DNA from: Aerococcus suis | Lineage (GTDB): Bacteria > Bacillota > Bacilli > Lactobacillales > Aerococcaceae | DNA: 64,000 bases | Direction of reading: 5' to 3' | Assembly (NCBI RefSeq): GCF_900176325.1 | Contig: NZ_FWXK01000002.1 | Location: 289,853-353,852, forward strand | Shown: in pieces, positions 26,659 through 36,141 of the stretch | How positions within the stretch are numbered: the first letter of the stretch is position 1 | How the letters are laid out: every line of letters begins with the position of its first letter | Notes under the pieces: generated by a model | Told to the model about the DNA's origin: nothing | Databases searched by the model: none | What the model saw: the letters and a program-made list of their open reading frames with translations, nothing else | Position numbers and translations under genes: made by a program

Positions 26659-27618
26659 TTATTTTGCTTTGATATAATTTGTTCCTCCAGCTTTAGGCCC
26701 TGATGCTTTTCCTAAGAAAGCAACGAGGACAACAATTGTAATCAAGTACGGAAGAATTTGTAAGTAAACCGATGGAATTTCATTAATAACTGGTAATTGT
26801 CCACCTATGATACTTAAACTTTGTGCAAAACCAAAGAAGAAAGCAGCAAATGTAGCTCCCATAGGATGCCATTTACCAAATATCATAGCTGCTAACGCCA
26901 TAAATCCTTGACCTGCAATGGTTCCAATTGAAAAACTACCAGAAATCGATTGGGCGAATAACGCTCCACCCATACCAGCAAAAAGTCCTGAAAGTAAGAC
27001 TCCTGAAATTCGATAGTTATCGACATTAATCCCTAATGTATCAGCCGCCTGAGGATTTTCTCCAACTGACCGCAAACGTAAACCATAGCGAGTATTATAG
27101 ATAACAAACGTTGCTAATGCCCCTAATATAATAGCGACATAGGCAAAAACAAACGTGTGATTGAAGAAAATATCTCCAATAACTGGAATTTTTTCTAATA
27201 GCGGTACTGATGCATATCCAATTGTTTCACTAATATTATCAGTTTGTCCTTTACCATCAAAAATAACTTTAGTTAAGAAGACACCGAGTGCGGGAGCCAT
27301 TAAATTTAAAACCGTTCCTGAAATGATATGATCTGCCCGTGCTTTGACAGTAGCATAAGCGTGAATGGCAGCATAAAGCACACCCACAAGGCCACCTAAA
27401 ATAATCCCTAAAATAGGCGTCCAATCACCTAAAGCATCAGCAAACGTTAAGTTAAACACGATACCAATGAAGGCACCAATTACCATGGTTCCTTCTAAAC
27501 CGACATTAACAATCCCTCCACGTTCAGAGAAAGTTCCGCCGATAGCCGTTAATACTAATGGCGTGGAATAAACTAAAGTTGAAGTAACAATTAAAGAAAT
27601 TAAACTCACTGTATCCAT
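26659..27618 (-). CDS. Nucleoside ABC transporter permease 2 (YufQ/NupQ-like)
   Basis: 319 residues, about nine hydrophobic segments, BPD_transp_2 family: FSERGGIVNVGLEGTMVIGA near residue 30, GLRLRSVGENPQAADTLGI near 185 and GMGGALFAQSISGSFS near 218. The ATG overlaps the upstream TAA (TAATG), so translation is coupled. With 27618-28742, 28735-30297 and the lipoprotein 30332-31399 it forms a four-gene transporter of the Bmp/Yuf type, which imports purine and related nucleosides in Bacillus and Lactococcus relatives. Followed by a strong terminator. Confidence 0.9.
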   Translation of the reverse strand: MDTVSLISLIVTSTLVYSTPLVLTAIGGTFSERGGIVNVGLEGTMVIGAFIGIVFNLTFADALGDWTPILGIILGGLVGVLYAAIHAYATVKARADHIISGTVLNLMAPALGVFLTKVIFDGKGQTDNISETIGYASVPLLEKIPVIGDIFFNHTFVFAYVAIILGALATFVIYNTRYGLRLRSVGENPQAADTLGINVDNYRISGVLLSGLFAGMGGALFAQSISGSFSIGTIAGQGFMALAAMIFGKWHPMGATFAAFFFGFAQSLSIIGGQLPVINEIPSVYLQILPYLITIVVLVAFLGKASGPKAGGTNYIKAK

Positions 27619-28742
27619 TAATCTATGCCTCCTTCATCTTTAGCTGTCCCTTGTGAAGAACTCTTTTGATCATGATCTTTATGAAGACTAGTTACTTTGT
27701 CTAGTCCTTTCTCAACAAGATAGCTAATAGCTACAAATAATAAAATTAAGGCGATGATAATACTTACAATTTCAAACGGTACCCCTGCACCTGTTTGCAT
27801 ATTCAAACCACCAATTTGTAATGCACTAAATAAAATGGCGGCTAATAAGATACCAATTGGTGCACCTGCACCTAATAAACTAACAGCCATTCCATCAAAT
27901 CCAATAGATAAGTTTGTGGTCTGTACGAAGAAGTTTTGATAAGTTCCTAATCCTTCAACAACTCCTCCCAAACCAGCAAACACACCAGAAAGAATCATAG
28001 ATATAATAATCGTTCGTTTACTACTCATCCCTGCATTTTCAGAAGCAAACGGATTAAGTCCAACGGCTCGGATTTCAAATCCTAAGGTTGTTTTCCGAAT
28101 AATAACCCAAATAATCACTAAAGCAATCAGTGCGAGAATTAATCCCATATTTACTCGAGAGCCACCAAATAATTGAGATAACCCAAGAACTCTTAAACTA
28201 GCATTTTCAGATACCATAATCGATGAGTCCACTGAGGTTCGATAAGCTTCTGGCCACACATTTTGTAAAATATAAGTACTAGAGTACAAAATGATATAAT
28301 TCATCATAATAGTGACAATAACTTCACTAGTCCCAAAGAAAGCTCTTAAAAAACCAGGAACAAAGGCAGCAATAGCGCCCGCTAATGCTCCAACTAAAAT
28401 ACAAGCAGGTAGTAAAATAGCTTTAGGTAAATCAGGAAAAGCCAAAGCCATCCAAATAGAAGCCACCCATCCTGCTAACGCTTGACCTGACAATCCAATA
28501 TTGAAGAAGCCAGCCGAACTAGCTACCATAAATCCAATAGCTGTGAAAATAAGTGGGGTCGCTTGTCTTAATACTTCTCCAAATGATCGCATAGAACCAA
28601 AAGCACCTTTTAATAAAGAACCATATCCTGCTATTGGTTGGTAGCCAAAAATGAGCATAATTAAGGCTCCCGCTAATAGTCCTAGTATAACTGCAATTAT
28701 CGGAACTGCAATTTTTCGCATCTGTTGTCGTTGACTATTCAC
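27618..28742 (-). CDS. Nucleoside ABC transporter permease 1 (YufP/NupP-like)
   Basis: 374 residues with about nine membrane helices. ASSAGFFNIGLSGQALAGW near residue 70 and GFEIRAVGLNPFASENAGM near 218 are the paired motifs of this permease family. The GTG start at 28742 overlaps the end of the ATPase gene by 8 nt, and the stop overlaps the next ATG, consistent with a tightly coupled operon. The hydrophilic C-terminus is rich in Lys, Asp and Ser. Partner of the shorter permease. Confidence 0.9.
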   Translation of the reverse strand: MNSQRQQMRKIAVPIIAVILGLLAGALIMLIFGYQPIAGYGSLLKGAFGSMRSFGEVLRQATPLIFTAIGFMVASSAGFFNIGLSGQALAGWVASIWMALAFPDLPKAILLPACILVGALAGAIAAFVPGFLRAFFGTSEVIVTIMMNYIILYSSTYILQNVWPEAYRTSVDSSIMVSENASLRVLGLSQLFGGSRVNMGLILALIALVIIWVIIRKTTLGFEIRAVGLNPFASENAGMSSKRTIIISMILSGVFAGLGGVVEGLGTYQNFFVQTTNLSIGFDGMAVSLLGAGAPIGILLAAILFSALQIGGLNMQTGAGVPFEIVSIIIALILLFVAISYLVEKGLDKVTSLHKDHDQKSSSQGTAKDEGGID

Positions 28743-30297
28743 TGCGTTCAGCTCCTTTCATATGACTTTCCTCTGCTGCTTTACGTCGAGAAGAACCAGC
28801 CATCAATAAACCTAATTCTTCTTTATTCGTTTCTTCAGGTGTTAAAATACCTGCCACACTACCATCATGAATAACGGCAATGCGATCAGATAAATTTAAA
28901 ATTTCATCTAATTCAAAACTAATTAGTAAAACAGCTTTTCCTTTATCACGTTCAGCAATTAACCGTTTATGAATATTGGCAATAGCTCCAACATCTAACC
29001 CACGAGTTGGCTGAGCGGCAATAATAAAATCAGCATCTCGATCAAGTTCACGAGCGATAATCACTTTTTGTTGGTTACCACCAGATAATGAGCCCATCGT
29101 ATTATCAACACTCGTTGTTCGAACGTCAAAATTATGAATCATTTCCTCAGCTTTTTGACGCATAGTTTCTTTTTGCAAAATACCACCTTTACTATTTGGT
29201 TTACGATAGTAAGTTGGTAACGACAGATTTTCAGTAACACTCATTTCTAATATCGAACCATATTTTTGACGATCCTCTGGAATATGAGCTAATCCAGCTT
29301 CAGTTAATTGACGAGGTTTAGCATTCGTTACATCTTGCTCATTAAACGTAATGGTTCCTGACTCAACTGACCGTAAACCAGCTAATGCTTGAACTAATTC
29401 TGATTGTCCATTGCCATCAATTCCAGCCAAACCGACAATTTCTCCTGCCTTTAAATCAAGTGAAAAATCTTTTACCGCCAATACTCCCCGATTTTCCTTA
29501 ACGTTTAAATCTTTCATACTGATAATTGTTTGACCAATATGAGCAGGCGCTTTATCTTGTTTGAAGGATACTTCCTCACCAACCATCATATTGGCTAGTT
29601 GTTGGCTAGTAACATCAGCAACAGGAACAGTTTCAATACTTTTTCCCCGTCTTATAATCGTGCATCGATCAGCGACCGCTTTAATTTCATCGAGTTTATG
29701 GGTAATTAAAATAATTGCTTTACCTTCTTTTGCTAAAGAACGTAAAATATTCATTAATTCATCAATCTCTTGTGGTGTTAGGACAGCAGTTGGTTCATCA
29801 AAGATTAAAATTTCTGAACCACGATACAACGTTTTTAAAATTTCAACCCGTTGTTGCATCCCAACAGATATATCTTGAACTTTTGCTTTAGGATCAATAT
29901 CCAATTGATAAGTATCCGACAACTGTTTAATCTCTTCCTCTGCTGTTGCGATATCTAAGCGTCCACCATTAGTTGTTTCACTTCCTAAAATGATATTTTC
30001 AGTAACGGTGAAGGCATCGATTAACATAAAATGTTGATGAACCATTCCAATACCATAATCATTGGCTGATTTTGGTCCGTCTAGAGTGACAGGTTCCCCA
30101 TTAATGAAAATCTGTCCAGATGTTGGTTCCAACAATCCGGACAGAATATTCATCAACGTGGATTTTCCTGCACCATTCTCACCTAGTAAAGCATGAATTT
30201 CACCTTTTTTTAAATCAAGGTTGATATTATCATTAGCTTTAAACGAGTTGAAAATTTTTGTGATATTGCGCATTTCAATCACGTTGCTATTTGACAT
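28735..30297 (-). CDS. Nucleoside ABC transporter ATPase, double ABC domain (YufO/NupO-like)
   Basis: 520 residues with two fused ATPase domains. Domain 1 (about 5-240): Walker A GENGAGKST, signature ISVGMQQRVEI, Walker B LIFDEPTAVLTP. Domain 2 (about 260-500) is degenerate in the usual way for this class: Walker A GIDGNGQSE, signature LSGGNQQK, Walker B ADFIIAAQPTRGLDVGAI. This arrangement is shared by RbsA/MglA sugar and Yuf nucleoside importers; the BMP-type binding protein next to it decides for nucleosides. It powers both downstream permeases. Confidence 0.92.
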   Translation of the reverse strand: MSNSNVIEMRNITKIFNSFKANDNINLDLKKGEIHALLGENGAGKSTLMNILSGLLEPTSGQIFINGEPVTLDGPKSANDYGIGMVHQHFMLIDAFTVTENIILGSETTNGGRLDIATAEEEIKQLSDTYQLDIDPKAKVQDISVGMQQRVEILKTLYRGSEILIFDEPTAVLTPQEIDELMNILRSLAKEGKAIILITHKLDEIKAVADRCTIIRRGKSIETVPVADVTSQQLANMMVGEEVSFKQDKAPAHIGQTIISMKDLNVKENRGVLAVKDFSLDLKAGEIVGLAGIDGNGQSELVQALAGLRSVESGTITFNEQDVTNAKPRQLTEAGLAHIPEDRQKYGSILEMSVTENLSLPTYYRKPNSKGGILQKETMRQKAEEMIHNFDVRTTSVDNTMGSLSGGNQQKVIIARELDRDADFIIAAQPTRGLDVGAIANIHKRLIAERDKGKAVLLISFELDEILNLSDRIAVIHDGSVAGILTPEETNKEELGLLMAGSSRRKAAEESHMKGAERSE

Positions 30298-30331
30298 TTT
30301 TTCACTCCTAAAATTTTTCTGCTAATTATTT

Positions 30332-31399
30332 TTATGGTTCAGTTGGTACTTCAATGTCACCATTTTTAATGCCTTCTTTGGCATCTTCAATTGCAGATTT
30401 TGCTTCATCAGATAACTGACCATCTGTAATACCAACACCATCATTTTCTAAACCATATTCAACGGTTTCGCCACCAGGAAATTCGCCATCTTGAGCTTTT
30501 TCAACTAAGTCAACAATTGATTCCCCAACATTTTTAACTGTTGATGTTAGTGTAAAGTTTTCTTCTTTTCCATCTAACGTATATTTACCTTCATCTTCTT
30601 GATCACGGTCAACACCAATTACCCAAACTTTTTTATCGCCAGCTTCATTAATCGCTTTAGCTTCTTGGAATAATCCATTTCCAGTACCACCAGCTGCAGC
30701 ATAAATAATATCTGCATCTTGGCCATACATACCATTAGCAATAGATTTACCTTTGTCAGGTGCATCAAATGCTTCTGCGTATTGAGTAATGACTTCAATG
30801 TCTTTATCTAACTCTTTAGCACCAGCTTCCACTCCGGCTTTAAATCCAGCTTCGAATTCACCAATAACTTGACCTTTAACTCCACCAATAAATCCAACTT
30901 TATTTGTTTCAGTTGTGTGTGCAGCAGCAATACCTGCTAAGTATGCTGATTCTTGATCACGGAATGTAGCTGAAGCCACATTTTCTTGATCTTTAATCTC
31001 TTCATCGACAATAATAAAGTTTGTATCTTGATTACGTGAAGCAGCTTCTTCAATTGCTGGTTTTAATTTAAATCCAACACCTGCAACTACGTTGTATCCA
31101 CTTGAAATGGCTTGATCAATATTTGGTGTATAATCAGCATCACTTTTACCTTGGAATACTTCATAACCTTGTCCTTGTTCGAGATTATTGTCTTCTCCCC
31201 AAGATTTAAGACCTTCCCATCCTGATTGGTTAAATGAACGGTCATCGACTCCACCTTGGTCAGTTAAGAAAGCAACTTTAGTATCAGAGTCGCCACCAGA
31301 ATTAGAATCTCCAGAATCATTGCCATTACCACAAGCCGCTAATAATGTTACAGCACTTAATCCTACTAGACCCATACGGAAAATTTTCTTATTCATCAT
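30332..31399 (-). CDS. BMP-family nucleoside-binding lipoprotein (YufN/BmpA-like)
   Basis: About 355 residues. The signal peptide ends in LLAACGNG (lipobox), followed by a Gly/Ser/Asp-rich linker, then the BMP domain: KVAFLTDQGGVDDRSFNQ near 40, AGVGFKLKPAIEEAA near 110, VGFIGGVKGQVIGEFEAGF near 165, IIYAAAGGTGNGLFQEA near 225 and VIGVDRDQ near 255. It is membrane anchored and presents nucleosides to the transporter. The GTG at 31414 is part of the SD region; GGGAGG lies 7 nt before the ATG at 31399, used here. First gene of the operon and separated from the ATPase by 34 nt. Confidence 0.92.
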   Translation of the reverse strand: MMNKKIFRMGLVGLSAVTLLAACGNGNDSGDSNSGGDSDTKVAFLTDQGGVDDRSFNQSGWEGLKSWGEDNNLEQGQGYEVFQGKSDADYTPNIDQAISSGYNVVAGVGFKLKPAIEEAASRNQDTNFIIVDEEIKDQENVASATFRDQESAYLAGIAAAHTTETNKVGFIGGVKGQVIGEFEAGFKAGVEAGAKELDKDIEVITQYAEAFDAPDKGKSIANGMYGQDADIIYAAAGGTGNGLFQEAKAINEAGDKKVWVIGVDRDQEDEGKYTLDGKEENFTLTSTVKNVGESIVDLVEKAQDGEFPGGETVEYGLENDGVGITDGQLSDEAKSAIEDAKEGIKNGDIEVPTEP

Positions 31400-31473
31400 G
31401 AATATTCCTCCCACATAAACTCGTTTATTTTACTCTTATACTATAGCGTATTTTTTGATAAAAATCTATAGTT

Positions 31474-31513
31474 TTAGCGAATGTTAAATACACATTTTTT
31501 TATATCGTTCGTG
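31474..31513. promoter_or_regulatory. Possible PurR-type box pair upstream of nucleoside operon
   Basis: Two half-sites related to PurBoxes, GCGAATGT (31477-31484) and ATCGTTCG (31504-31511), flank an AT-rich centre about 75-110 nt upstream of the lipoprotein gene. The match to the CGAAC-type consensus is partial, so this is a weak call. Confidence 0.3.
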
Positions 31514-31620
31514 TTTATATTAATTGTATGCAGTTACATTCACTAAATAAGCAAAAACTTCCAAATAAAAAACGCTTTCTTTACCATATATATAATTACT
31601 TCCGAATAATTCGCTTATGG

Positions 31621-31649
31621 CACAAAAAAAGACTGGCTCTTCACCAGTC
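31621..31649 (-). terminator. Terminator of the yihY-rodA operon
   Basis: On the minus strand AGACTGG-TGAAGAG-CCAGTCT followed by TTTTTTTG, 7 nt after the stop of rodA. Confidence 0.85.
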
Positions 31650-31655
31650 TATAGC

Positions 31656-32951
31656 TTATATTTTTTTCATAACTTGTTGTGGAACTAAACGATTAAGATG
31701 ACGAACGCCACGAATAATCCAACTTTTTTCTAATTCTTCTTTGGTTGAATGTTCATGATACTCAATGGATAAGATAATTCCAACAGATAACATATTGTTA
31801 ACTAATGAAGTCCCTCCCATTGAAATAAACGGAAGTGGAATACCAGTTAATGGTAGTAATCCAACAGACATTCCAATATTTTCTACAATATGGAATGTTA
31901 ACATCATAACAATACCAGCAACAATCGTCGCATAAAACGCATCATGTGTTTGATAACTCACTGCAATCATTTGATAAATTAAAATAAAATAAAGCAAAAT
32001 GACGAGTGCGCCGCCTATAAATCCAAAATTTTCCCCAATTGTCGCAAATATCATATCAGATTCACGTACAGGTACATATACTTCAAAGTTTCCAATTCCT
32101 TTACCGATAATGCCACCTGACCCTATCGCTTTTAAACTTTGAGCTAATTGATAACTCTCATTCGCTGTATTTCCAAATGGGTTTAGCCATGAATCAATAC
32201 GAGCAAATTGATAAGATTGAAAACCAAAGAATTCTAAAATATCACGATTATAAATAACTAATAATAGAACAAAGACAGCTATAAATATCCCAATTAGGAA
32301 CGCAGGAGTAATAATGTGCCAAGTAATGCCAGAAACAAATACAACGCCAATAAACATCACTAAGAAAACTAACGTTGTCCCTAAGTCATTTTGTAAAATA
32401 ACTAGTAATAGTGGCGGTAGCGTCCATGATAACAATTTCATTAAAAAGGAAAAATCATAACGCATCCGTTCCTTGCGATGCATTGCCTCTAAACCATCAA
32501 TTCTAGCGTCCTCATTATATTGATGGACGAGACGTCCCATTAATAAAATATACGCAATTTTCATAATTTCAGACGGTTGAAATGATATTGGACCAATAGT
32601 AAACCATGACTTCGCCCCATTAGTTATCGCTAATTCCCTATCATAGAAAAACAATACAAGAATCAGTAATATAATACCGATAAAATAACTCACAACCGCA
32701 AAATCATATAATGTCTGACGATCAATTCGCATTGTAATCGCCAAAAGTCCAAAACCAATAATATACCATACAGACTGCATGATAGTTGGCGTTAACGAAC
32801 CGGTTGAGAATTGTAAATAAGTGGTTGAAAATATCATTCCGATACTTAGTAAGGCCAAAATAATAACTACGGTTAAAATTGTATAATCAATTCGTTGATT
32901 GCTTTTTTTATTTGGTTTTGTTCTTTGATTGGAGGTACGTTGTTTTTCCAA
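31656..32951 (-). CDS. rodA: RodA/FtsW-family peptidoglycan glycosyltransferase
   Basis: 431 residues, ten hydrophobic segments, SEDS family. NGAKSWFTIGPISFQPSEIMKIAYI near residue 112, LILQNDLGTTLVF near 180 and GIPLPFISMGGTSLVNNMLSVG near 375 are the diagnostic stretches, including the catalytic Asp region in the extracellular loop. It polymerises lipid II, working with a class B penicillin-binding protein in wall elongation. The TTG start uses GAGGAGG lying within the end of the yihY-like gene 2 nt upstream, so the two are co-translated. Assignment to RodA rather than FtsW rests on length and family feel. Confidence 0.88.
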   Translation of the reverse strand: MEKQRTSNQRTKPNKKSNQRIDYTILTVVIILALLSIGMIFSTTYLQFSTGSLTPTIMQSVWYIIGFGLLAITMRIDRQTLYDFAVVSYFIGIILLILVLFFYDRELAITNGAKSWFTIGPISFQPSEIMKIAYILLMGRLVHQYNEDARIDGLEAMHRKERMRYDFSFLMKLLSWTLPPLLLVILQNDLGTTLVFLVMFIGVVFVSGITWHIITPAFLIGIFIAVFVLLLVIYNRDILEFFGFQSYQFARIDSWLNPFGNTANESYQLAQSLKAIGSGGIIGKGIGNFEVYVPVRESDMIFATIGENFGFIGGALVILLYFILIYQMIAVSYQTHDAFYATIVAGIVMMLTFHIVENIGMSVGLLPLTGIPLPFISMGGTSLVNNMLSVGIILSIEYHEHSTKEELEKSWIIRGVRHLNRLVPQQVMKKI

Positions 32952-32953
32952 TC

Positions 32954-33898
32954 TTATTCCTCCTCAAGTAAGTCTTTTCGTGTTAAATGACCACGATACA
33001 CATCATCATGATAAATATTAGTATAATTTTCTGAAAAATATTGTGTCGTTTTTTGTGACTTCTCTTTTACAAATTCTAAATTTTTCATGATATAAAACAT
33101 TCGATTAACTAAAGCACCAACAATTAACACGATACTAGAAAAATATAGATACAACATTAAAACAATGAAAACGCCAATCGTCCCATTACTTACTGACGAC
33201 CCACCAAAATAAGTCACATATAAGCTAAAGAAACTACTTAGTAATAACATTAATAATGAAGATAAAATTGCTCCAGGAATATTATAAATAATCGCATAAT
33301 GGTGTTTAGGAATAATTTGATAGATATACATAAGCATTAAGAATAAAACAATTAATAACGCTGGCCATCGTAAACTCGTAAATAGGCTAATCAATTCGGA
33401 AGGAATAGGGAAAAATCCACCTAAGAAGTCCAAAATTGACTGTCCAAAAACGAAGATCATGCTGACAGCACCAACACCGATGACTAATGCCATAGCTAAT
33501 AAGAAGGACAGTAAGCGTGTTACAATAAAATTATTCGTATTTTCGACTGCATAAACACGATTCAATACATTTTGTAACGTATTGAATGCCACAGATGCTG
33601 ACCAAATTGACAAGATAAACCCAACCGAGATGACTTGTGGGTTAGCTGAATTTAAAAAGTCCTGTAAAGTAGGTAAAATTAAAGGTTCAATTTGCTCTGG
33701 TAAAAATTGTGCAATTAGATCGATAATCATTGCAGAATCAATTGGCAATAAAGGGATAATATTAGCAACTAATAATAAAACTGGAAATAATGCTAATAAT
33801 AAATAATACGTCATTTCTGCAGCACTACCAGCTACATTCGCTTGGGTTACACTCTCCATAAAAACGGGAAGATTATCTTTAATCTTTTTTATGTTCAT
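32954..33898 (-). CDS. YihY/BrkB-family inner membrane protein
   Basis: 314 residues with six or seven hydrophobic segments. AAEMTYYLLLALFPVLLLVANI near residue 25 and SIWSASVAFNTLQNVLNRVY near 100 are the family signature, and YGGSSVSNGTIGVFIVLMLYLY near 225 is also typical. The family was once called RNase BN by error and has no proven function. The C-terminal 40 residues are hydrophilic and end EEE, with the SD for rodA embedded in those codons. Two-gene operon with rodA. Confidence 0.88.
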   Translation of the reverse strand: MNIKKIKDNLPVFMESVTQANVAGSAAEMTYYLLLALFPVLLLVANIIPLLPIDSAMIIDLIAQFLPEQIEPLILPTLQDFLNSANPQVISVGFILSIWSASVAFNTLQNVLNRVYAVENTNNFIVTRLLSFLLAMALVIGVGAVSMIFVFGQSILDFLGGFFPIPSELISLFTSLRWPALLIVLFLMLMYIYQIIPKHHYAIIYNIPGAILSSLLMLLLSSFFSLYVTYFGGSSVSNGTIGVFIVLMLYLYFSSIVLIVGALVNRMFYIMKNLEFVKEKSQKTTQYFSENYTNIYHDDVYRGHLTRKDLLEEE

Positions 33899-34044
33899 AT
33901 CTAGAAACCTCTTTCACTTCTCATTTATGAAAAAGCGATAACTAAAGTCGTAATCTTTTTCATCTAACCCTTTTATTATATGAAACTATTCAAGGTTTCG
34001 CTACTATTGTTTATTTAAAAATTCAGATTTATCAAGCAATCTAA

Positions 34045-34078
34045 AAAAGGCCAGGAAACAACATCCTGGCCTTCACTA
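34045..34078 (-). terminator. Terminator of the Ser-rich lipoprotein gene
   Basis: On the minus strand AAGGCCAGGA-TGTTGTT-TCCTGGCCTT followed by TTTTAG. Confidence 0.85.
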
Positions 34079-34084
34079 AAGAAT

Positions 34085-34774
34085 CTATTCTTTTGGTGTG
34101 ACATTAGACCAATCCGCATTAACAACATTTTGTTCCATTAAATGACCATGTTCGCTATCATAACGGTAAATGGTAATCAAGTTCATTTGTTCTTGGTCAT
34201 TTGGGCTTTGTTTATGAACTTCAATTTGGACTAAATTATCATTAAGTAAAATTGGTGTAAAAACGTAACTATTGCCTTTAAACATATTTCCAGAAGCTTC
34301 GTGAATTAGTGGTGCAGCTTCATTTAATAATTCTTCGGCACGTGAATTATCAAATCCTTGAGTATCATCGGTTGATTCTTCAGCTGCAGATTCTTCATTA
34401 ACCGTATCGCTCTCTGAACTATCGACTTCGCTAGAACTAATTGCGCGTTCTTGGCCTGTTGATTCTGGCATTGGGGTTTGAATAATGGACTCTTCTTCAG
34501 GTGTGAATTCACCGTTTGTTTCACTTTCAGAAGAAGTAGATTCTGAATCAGTCGACTCTGACTCTTCTGAATTTTCATCTTTGGAAGAATCAGACTTCTC
34601 TGAACTAGAATCTTGATTTAATTTTGTTTGATCATCTTTTTCTTCAACAATAGGTTCAACTTGACCAGATTTTTCATCACTGTCTTTATAAGAAACATCG
34701 TCTTGCGATGGACTACAAGCAGCTAAAGTAATAGTGGCTACAGTAGCTAATAAAACTTTATAATATTTTTTCAT
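34085..34774 (-). CDS. Ser/Glu/Asp-rich lipoprotein of unknown function
   Basis: 229 residues. A lipoprotein signal peptide ends LAAC with Cys20. Residues 25-140 are a low-complexity acidic linker of Ser, Glu, Asp and Thr, probably spanning part of the wall. The last 85 residues form a small domain (AEELLNEAAPLIHEASGNMF, NDNLVQIEVHKQSPNDQEQ, TIYRYDSEHGHLME) that I do not recognise. GAGGAGATTTT precedes the ATG. Monocistronic. Exposed on the outer membrane face; ligand or partner unknown. A second open frame inside the linker on the same strand is a compositional shadow. Confidence 0.8.
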   Translation of the reverse strand: MKKYYKVLLATVATITLAACSPSQDDVSYKDSDEKSGQVEPIVEEKDDQTKLNQDSSSEKSDSSKDENSEESESTDSESTSSESETNGEFTPEEESIIQTPMPESTGQERAISSSEVDSSESDTVNEESAAEESTDDTQGFDNSRAEELLNEAAPLIHEASGNMFKGNSYVFTPILLNDNLVQIEVHKQSPNDQEQMNLITIYRYDSEHGHLMEQNVVNADWSNVTPKE

Positions 34775-34976
34775 AAAATCTCCTCGTCTCTTTTGTTTTC
34801 TTTATTTTACCATAGAATGACTGTTTCCTGATTTCAACTCGGATACTTTAAAAAGAATTTAATTATTTAATATAAATAGTTGTATCAGTCTTAATTGTAA
34901 AATTATTAACTTTAAACACTTGATAATCTAAAATAGATAATTTATAGTCGCCTTTTATGACAACTTTCTAATTCTA
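34775..34976. other. AT-rich spacer before the tRNA-Arg terminator
   Basis: About 200 nt with no ORF or recognisable structure beyond what should be the promoter region of the lipoprotein gene. Confidence 0.4.
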
Positions 34977-35028
34977 ATCAAAAAACCTTATCATACCAAC
35001 GTCATAAACGTTAATATGATAAGGTTTT
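34977..35028 (-). terminator. Terminator downstream of tRNA-Arg
   Basis: AAAACCTTATCATA and TATGATAAGGTTTT form a long stem with an inner ACGT/ACGT pairing; symmetric T-runs make it usable from either strand. It lies 7-10 nt beyond the tRNA. Confidence 0.8.
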
Positions 35029-35034
35029 TACCTA

Positions 35035-35108
35035 TCTTGAGAGTGGGATTCGAACCCACGACCTACGGTTTAGAAGACCGTTGCTCTATCCAACTGAGCT
35101 ATCCCAAG
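35035..35108 (-). tRNA. tRNA-Arg (TCT)
   Basis: 74 nt. Acceptor CTTGGGA pairs with TCTCAAG (one G-U), discriminator A. TA at positions 8-9, D-arm GCTCAGTTGGATAGAGC, anticodon stem ACGGT/ACCGT with loop CTTCTAA (anticodon TCT), T-arm GTGGGTTCGAATCCCAC. No encoded CCA. Reads AGA and AGG. Confidence 0.95.
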
Positions 35109-35219
35109 AACAAAAGATAACTACTACATTATATCGTGGGTTCGTCTTTTTTTCAAGTACCATTTTAAAGGACGAGATATTCCTCCAAAATTATTAATTC
35201 TATTAGTTGCTAAACCATT

Positions 35220-35392
35220 TTAAAGAGAGAATAAAATTTGAATTAACCCGACAATAACTGATAAAGCTATAAGAATAGTAAAGATTGTCATTAGCAATGA
35301 TGGTTTTTCCTTAGATGATTCTTTCTTCCGATACTGACGTTCTGCTTCTATTTGATGACTAATTTCATGTTGAAATAGATTTCGTCGTTAAT
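35220..35392 (-). pseudogene. C-terminal remnant of a small single-pass membrane protein
   Basis: An open minus-strand frame lacking a start encodes QHEISHQIEAERQYRKKESS, then KPSLLMTIFTILIALSVIVG and ends ILFSL with TAA. It looks like a charged cytoplasmic segment followed by one membrane helix, a layout seen in small DUF4044-type proteins. It begins inside the 3' end of the ABC-F fragment in another frame, so the two were probably joined by a deletion. No SD or start is visible. Confidence 0.4.
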
Positions 35393-35872
35393 CTTATTAC
35401 AAGTCTGATTGATAAGATCACGGTCATGAGAAATAAGTATGAAACCTAATTTTCTATTTCTCAAGCTCTCTATTAATTTTTCTTTTTGCTTTATATCTAA
35501 ATGAGATGTAGGTTCATCTACTAACAAAAAAGCAGATTTATTTGAAAGAAGTTTAGTTAGTTTCAGTCTTTGAGATTCTCCTGGACTGTTATTTGCCTGA
35601 TTGTCTACTTCAGCTTTTAAATAGTCTTCTTCGGAAAACTCTAATTCTTCCTCCCCGTCGAGTAAATAAGCAATATTTGTTTGTATGTCTATATAGCCAA
35701 AATATTCTGTATCGTGACCCGATAGGATTCTTAAAAGACTTGTTTTCCCAACTCCATTATTGCCAATTAAGCCAATTTTATCATTTACATTAATCGTCAA
35801 TTTTTTTATAGCGAATAAAACTTTATCCCCTATTTCTTTTTCTAAATGGTCTATATATATATCATAAATCAA
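35348..35872 (-). pseudogene. ABC-F protein fragment (first ATPase domain only)
   Basis: 174 codons encode one soluble ABC ATPase domain: Walker A IGNNGVGKTS near residue 36, a short signature NSPGESQRLKLTKLL, Walker B AFLLVDEPTSHLD and the LISHDRDLI switch. There is no membrane domain. ABC-F ribosome-protection or translation factors (Vga, Msr, Lsa, EttA types) have two such domains in 480-650 residues; here the linker and second domain are absent and the frame ends NMKLVIK in foreign sequence. The start is a TTG very close to AGGAGG. Probably a dead remnant; whether the parent gave antibiotic resistance is not readable. Confidence 0.7.
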
Positions 35873-36004
35873 TCCTCCTTATTTTTGAGAGAATTTAACC
35901 TCTCTTATTATTGATAAAGTCCATATAATTGTGTAAAAGATAATAGGAAAATCAAAGACCACTCAATTATGTAGATTGCGGGCCATTTATCCGACACGAA
36001 AAGT

Positions 36005-36126
36005 GGCTGGGACAAAACTACTTTCATTTGTTTTATAAAGATCTAGAAAAACACACTCTCACTATTGAACAAAAAAGTTCATAGTGGGAGTGTGTTTTTT
36101 TGAGAGACCTTTTGTCCCAGCCTCTT
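36005..36126. repeat. Palindromic intergenic repeat, copy 1
   Basis: The ends GGCTGGGACAAAA and TTTTGTCCCAGCC are inverted repeats. An inner hairpin (ACACTCTCACTAT / ATAGTGGGAGTGT around GAACAAAAAAGTTC) fills the middle. Copy 2 is at 54447-54596. Located just downstream of hsdR, it could terminate that transcript. Confidence 0.85.
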
Positions 36127-36141
36127 CTTTGCTATTCATTT

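Noticed and set aside
34324..34578. 84-codon minus-strand frame within the lipoprotein gene
   Set aside because: It is the alternative frame of the Ser/Glu-rich linker, without its own ribosome binding site.
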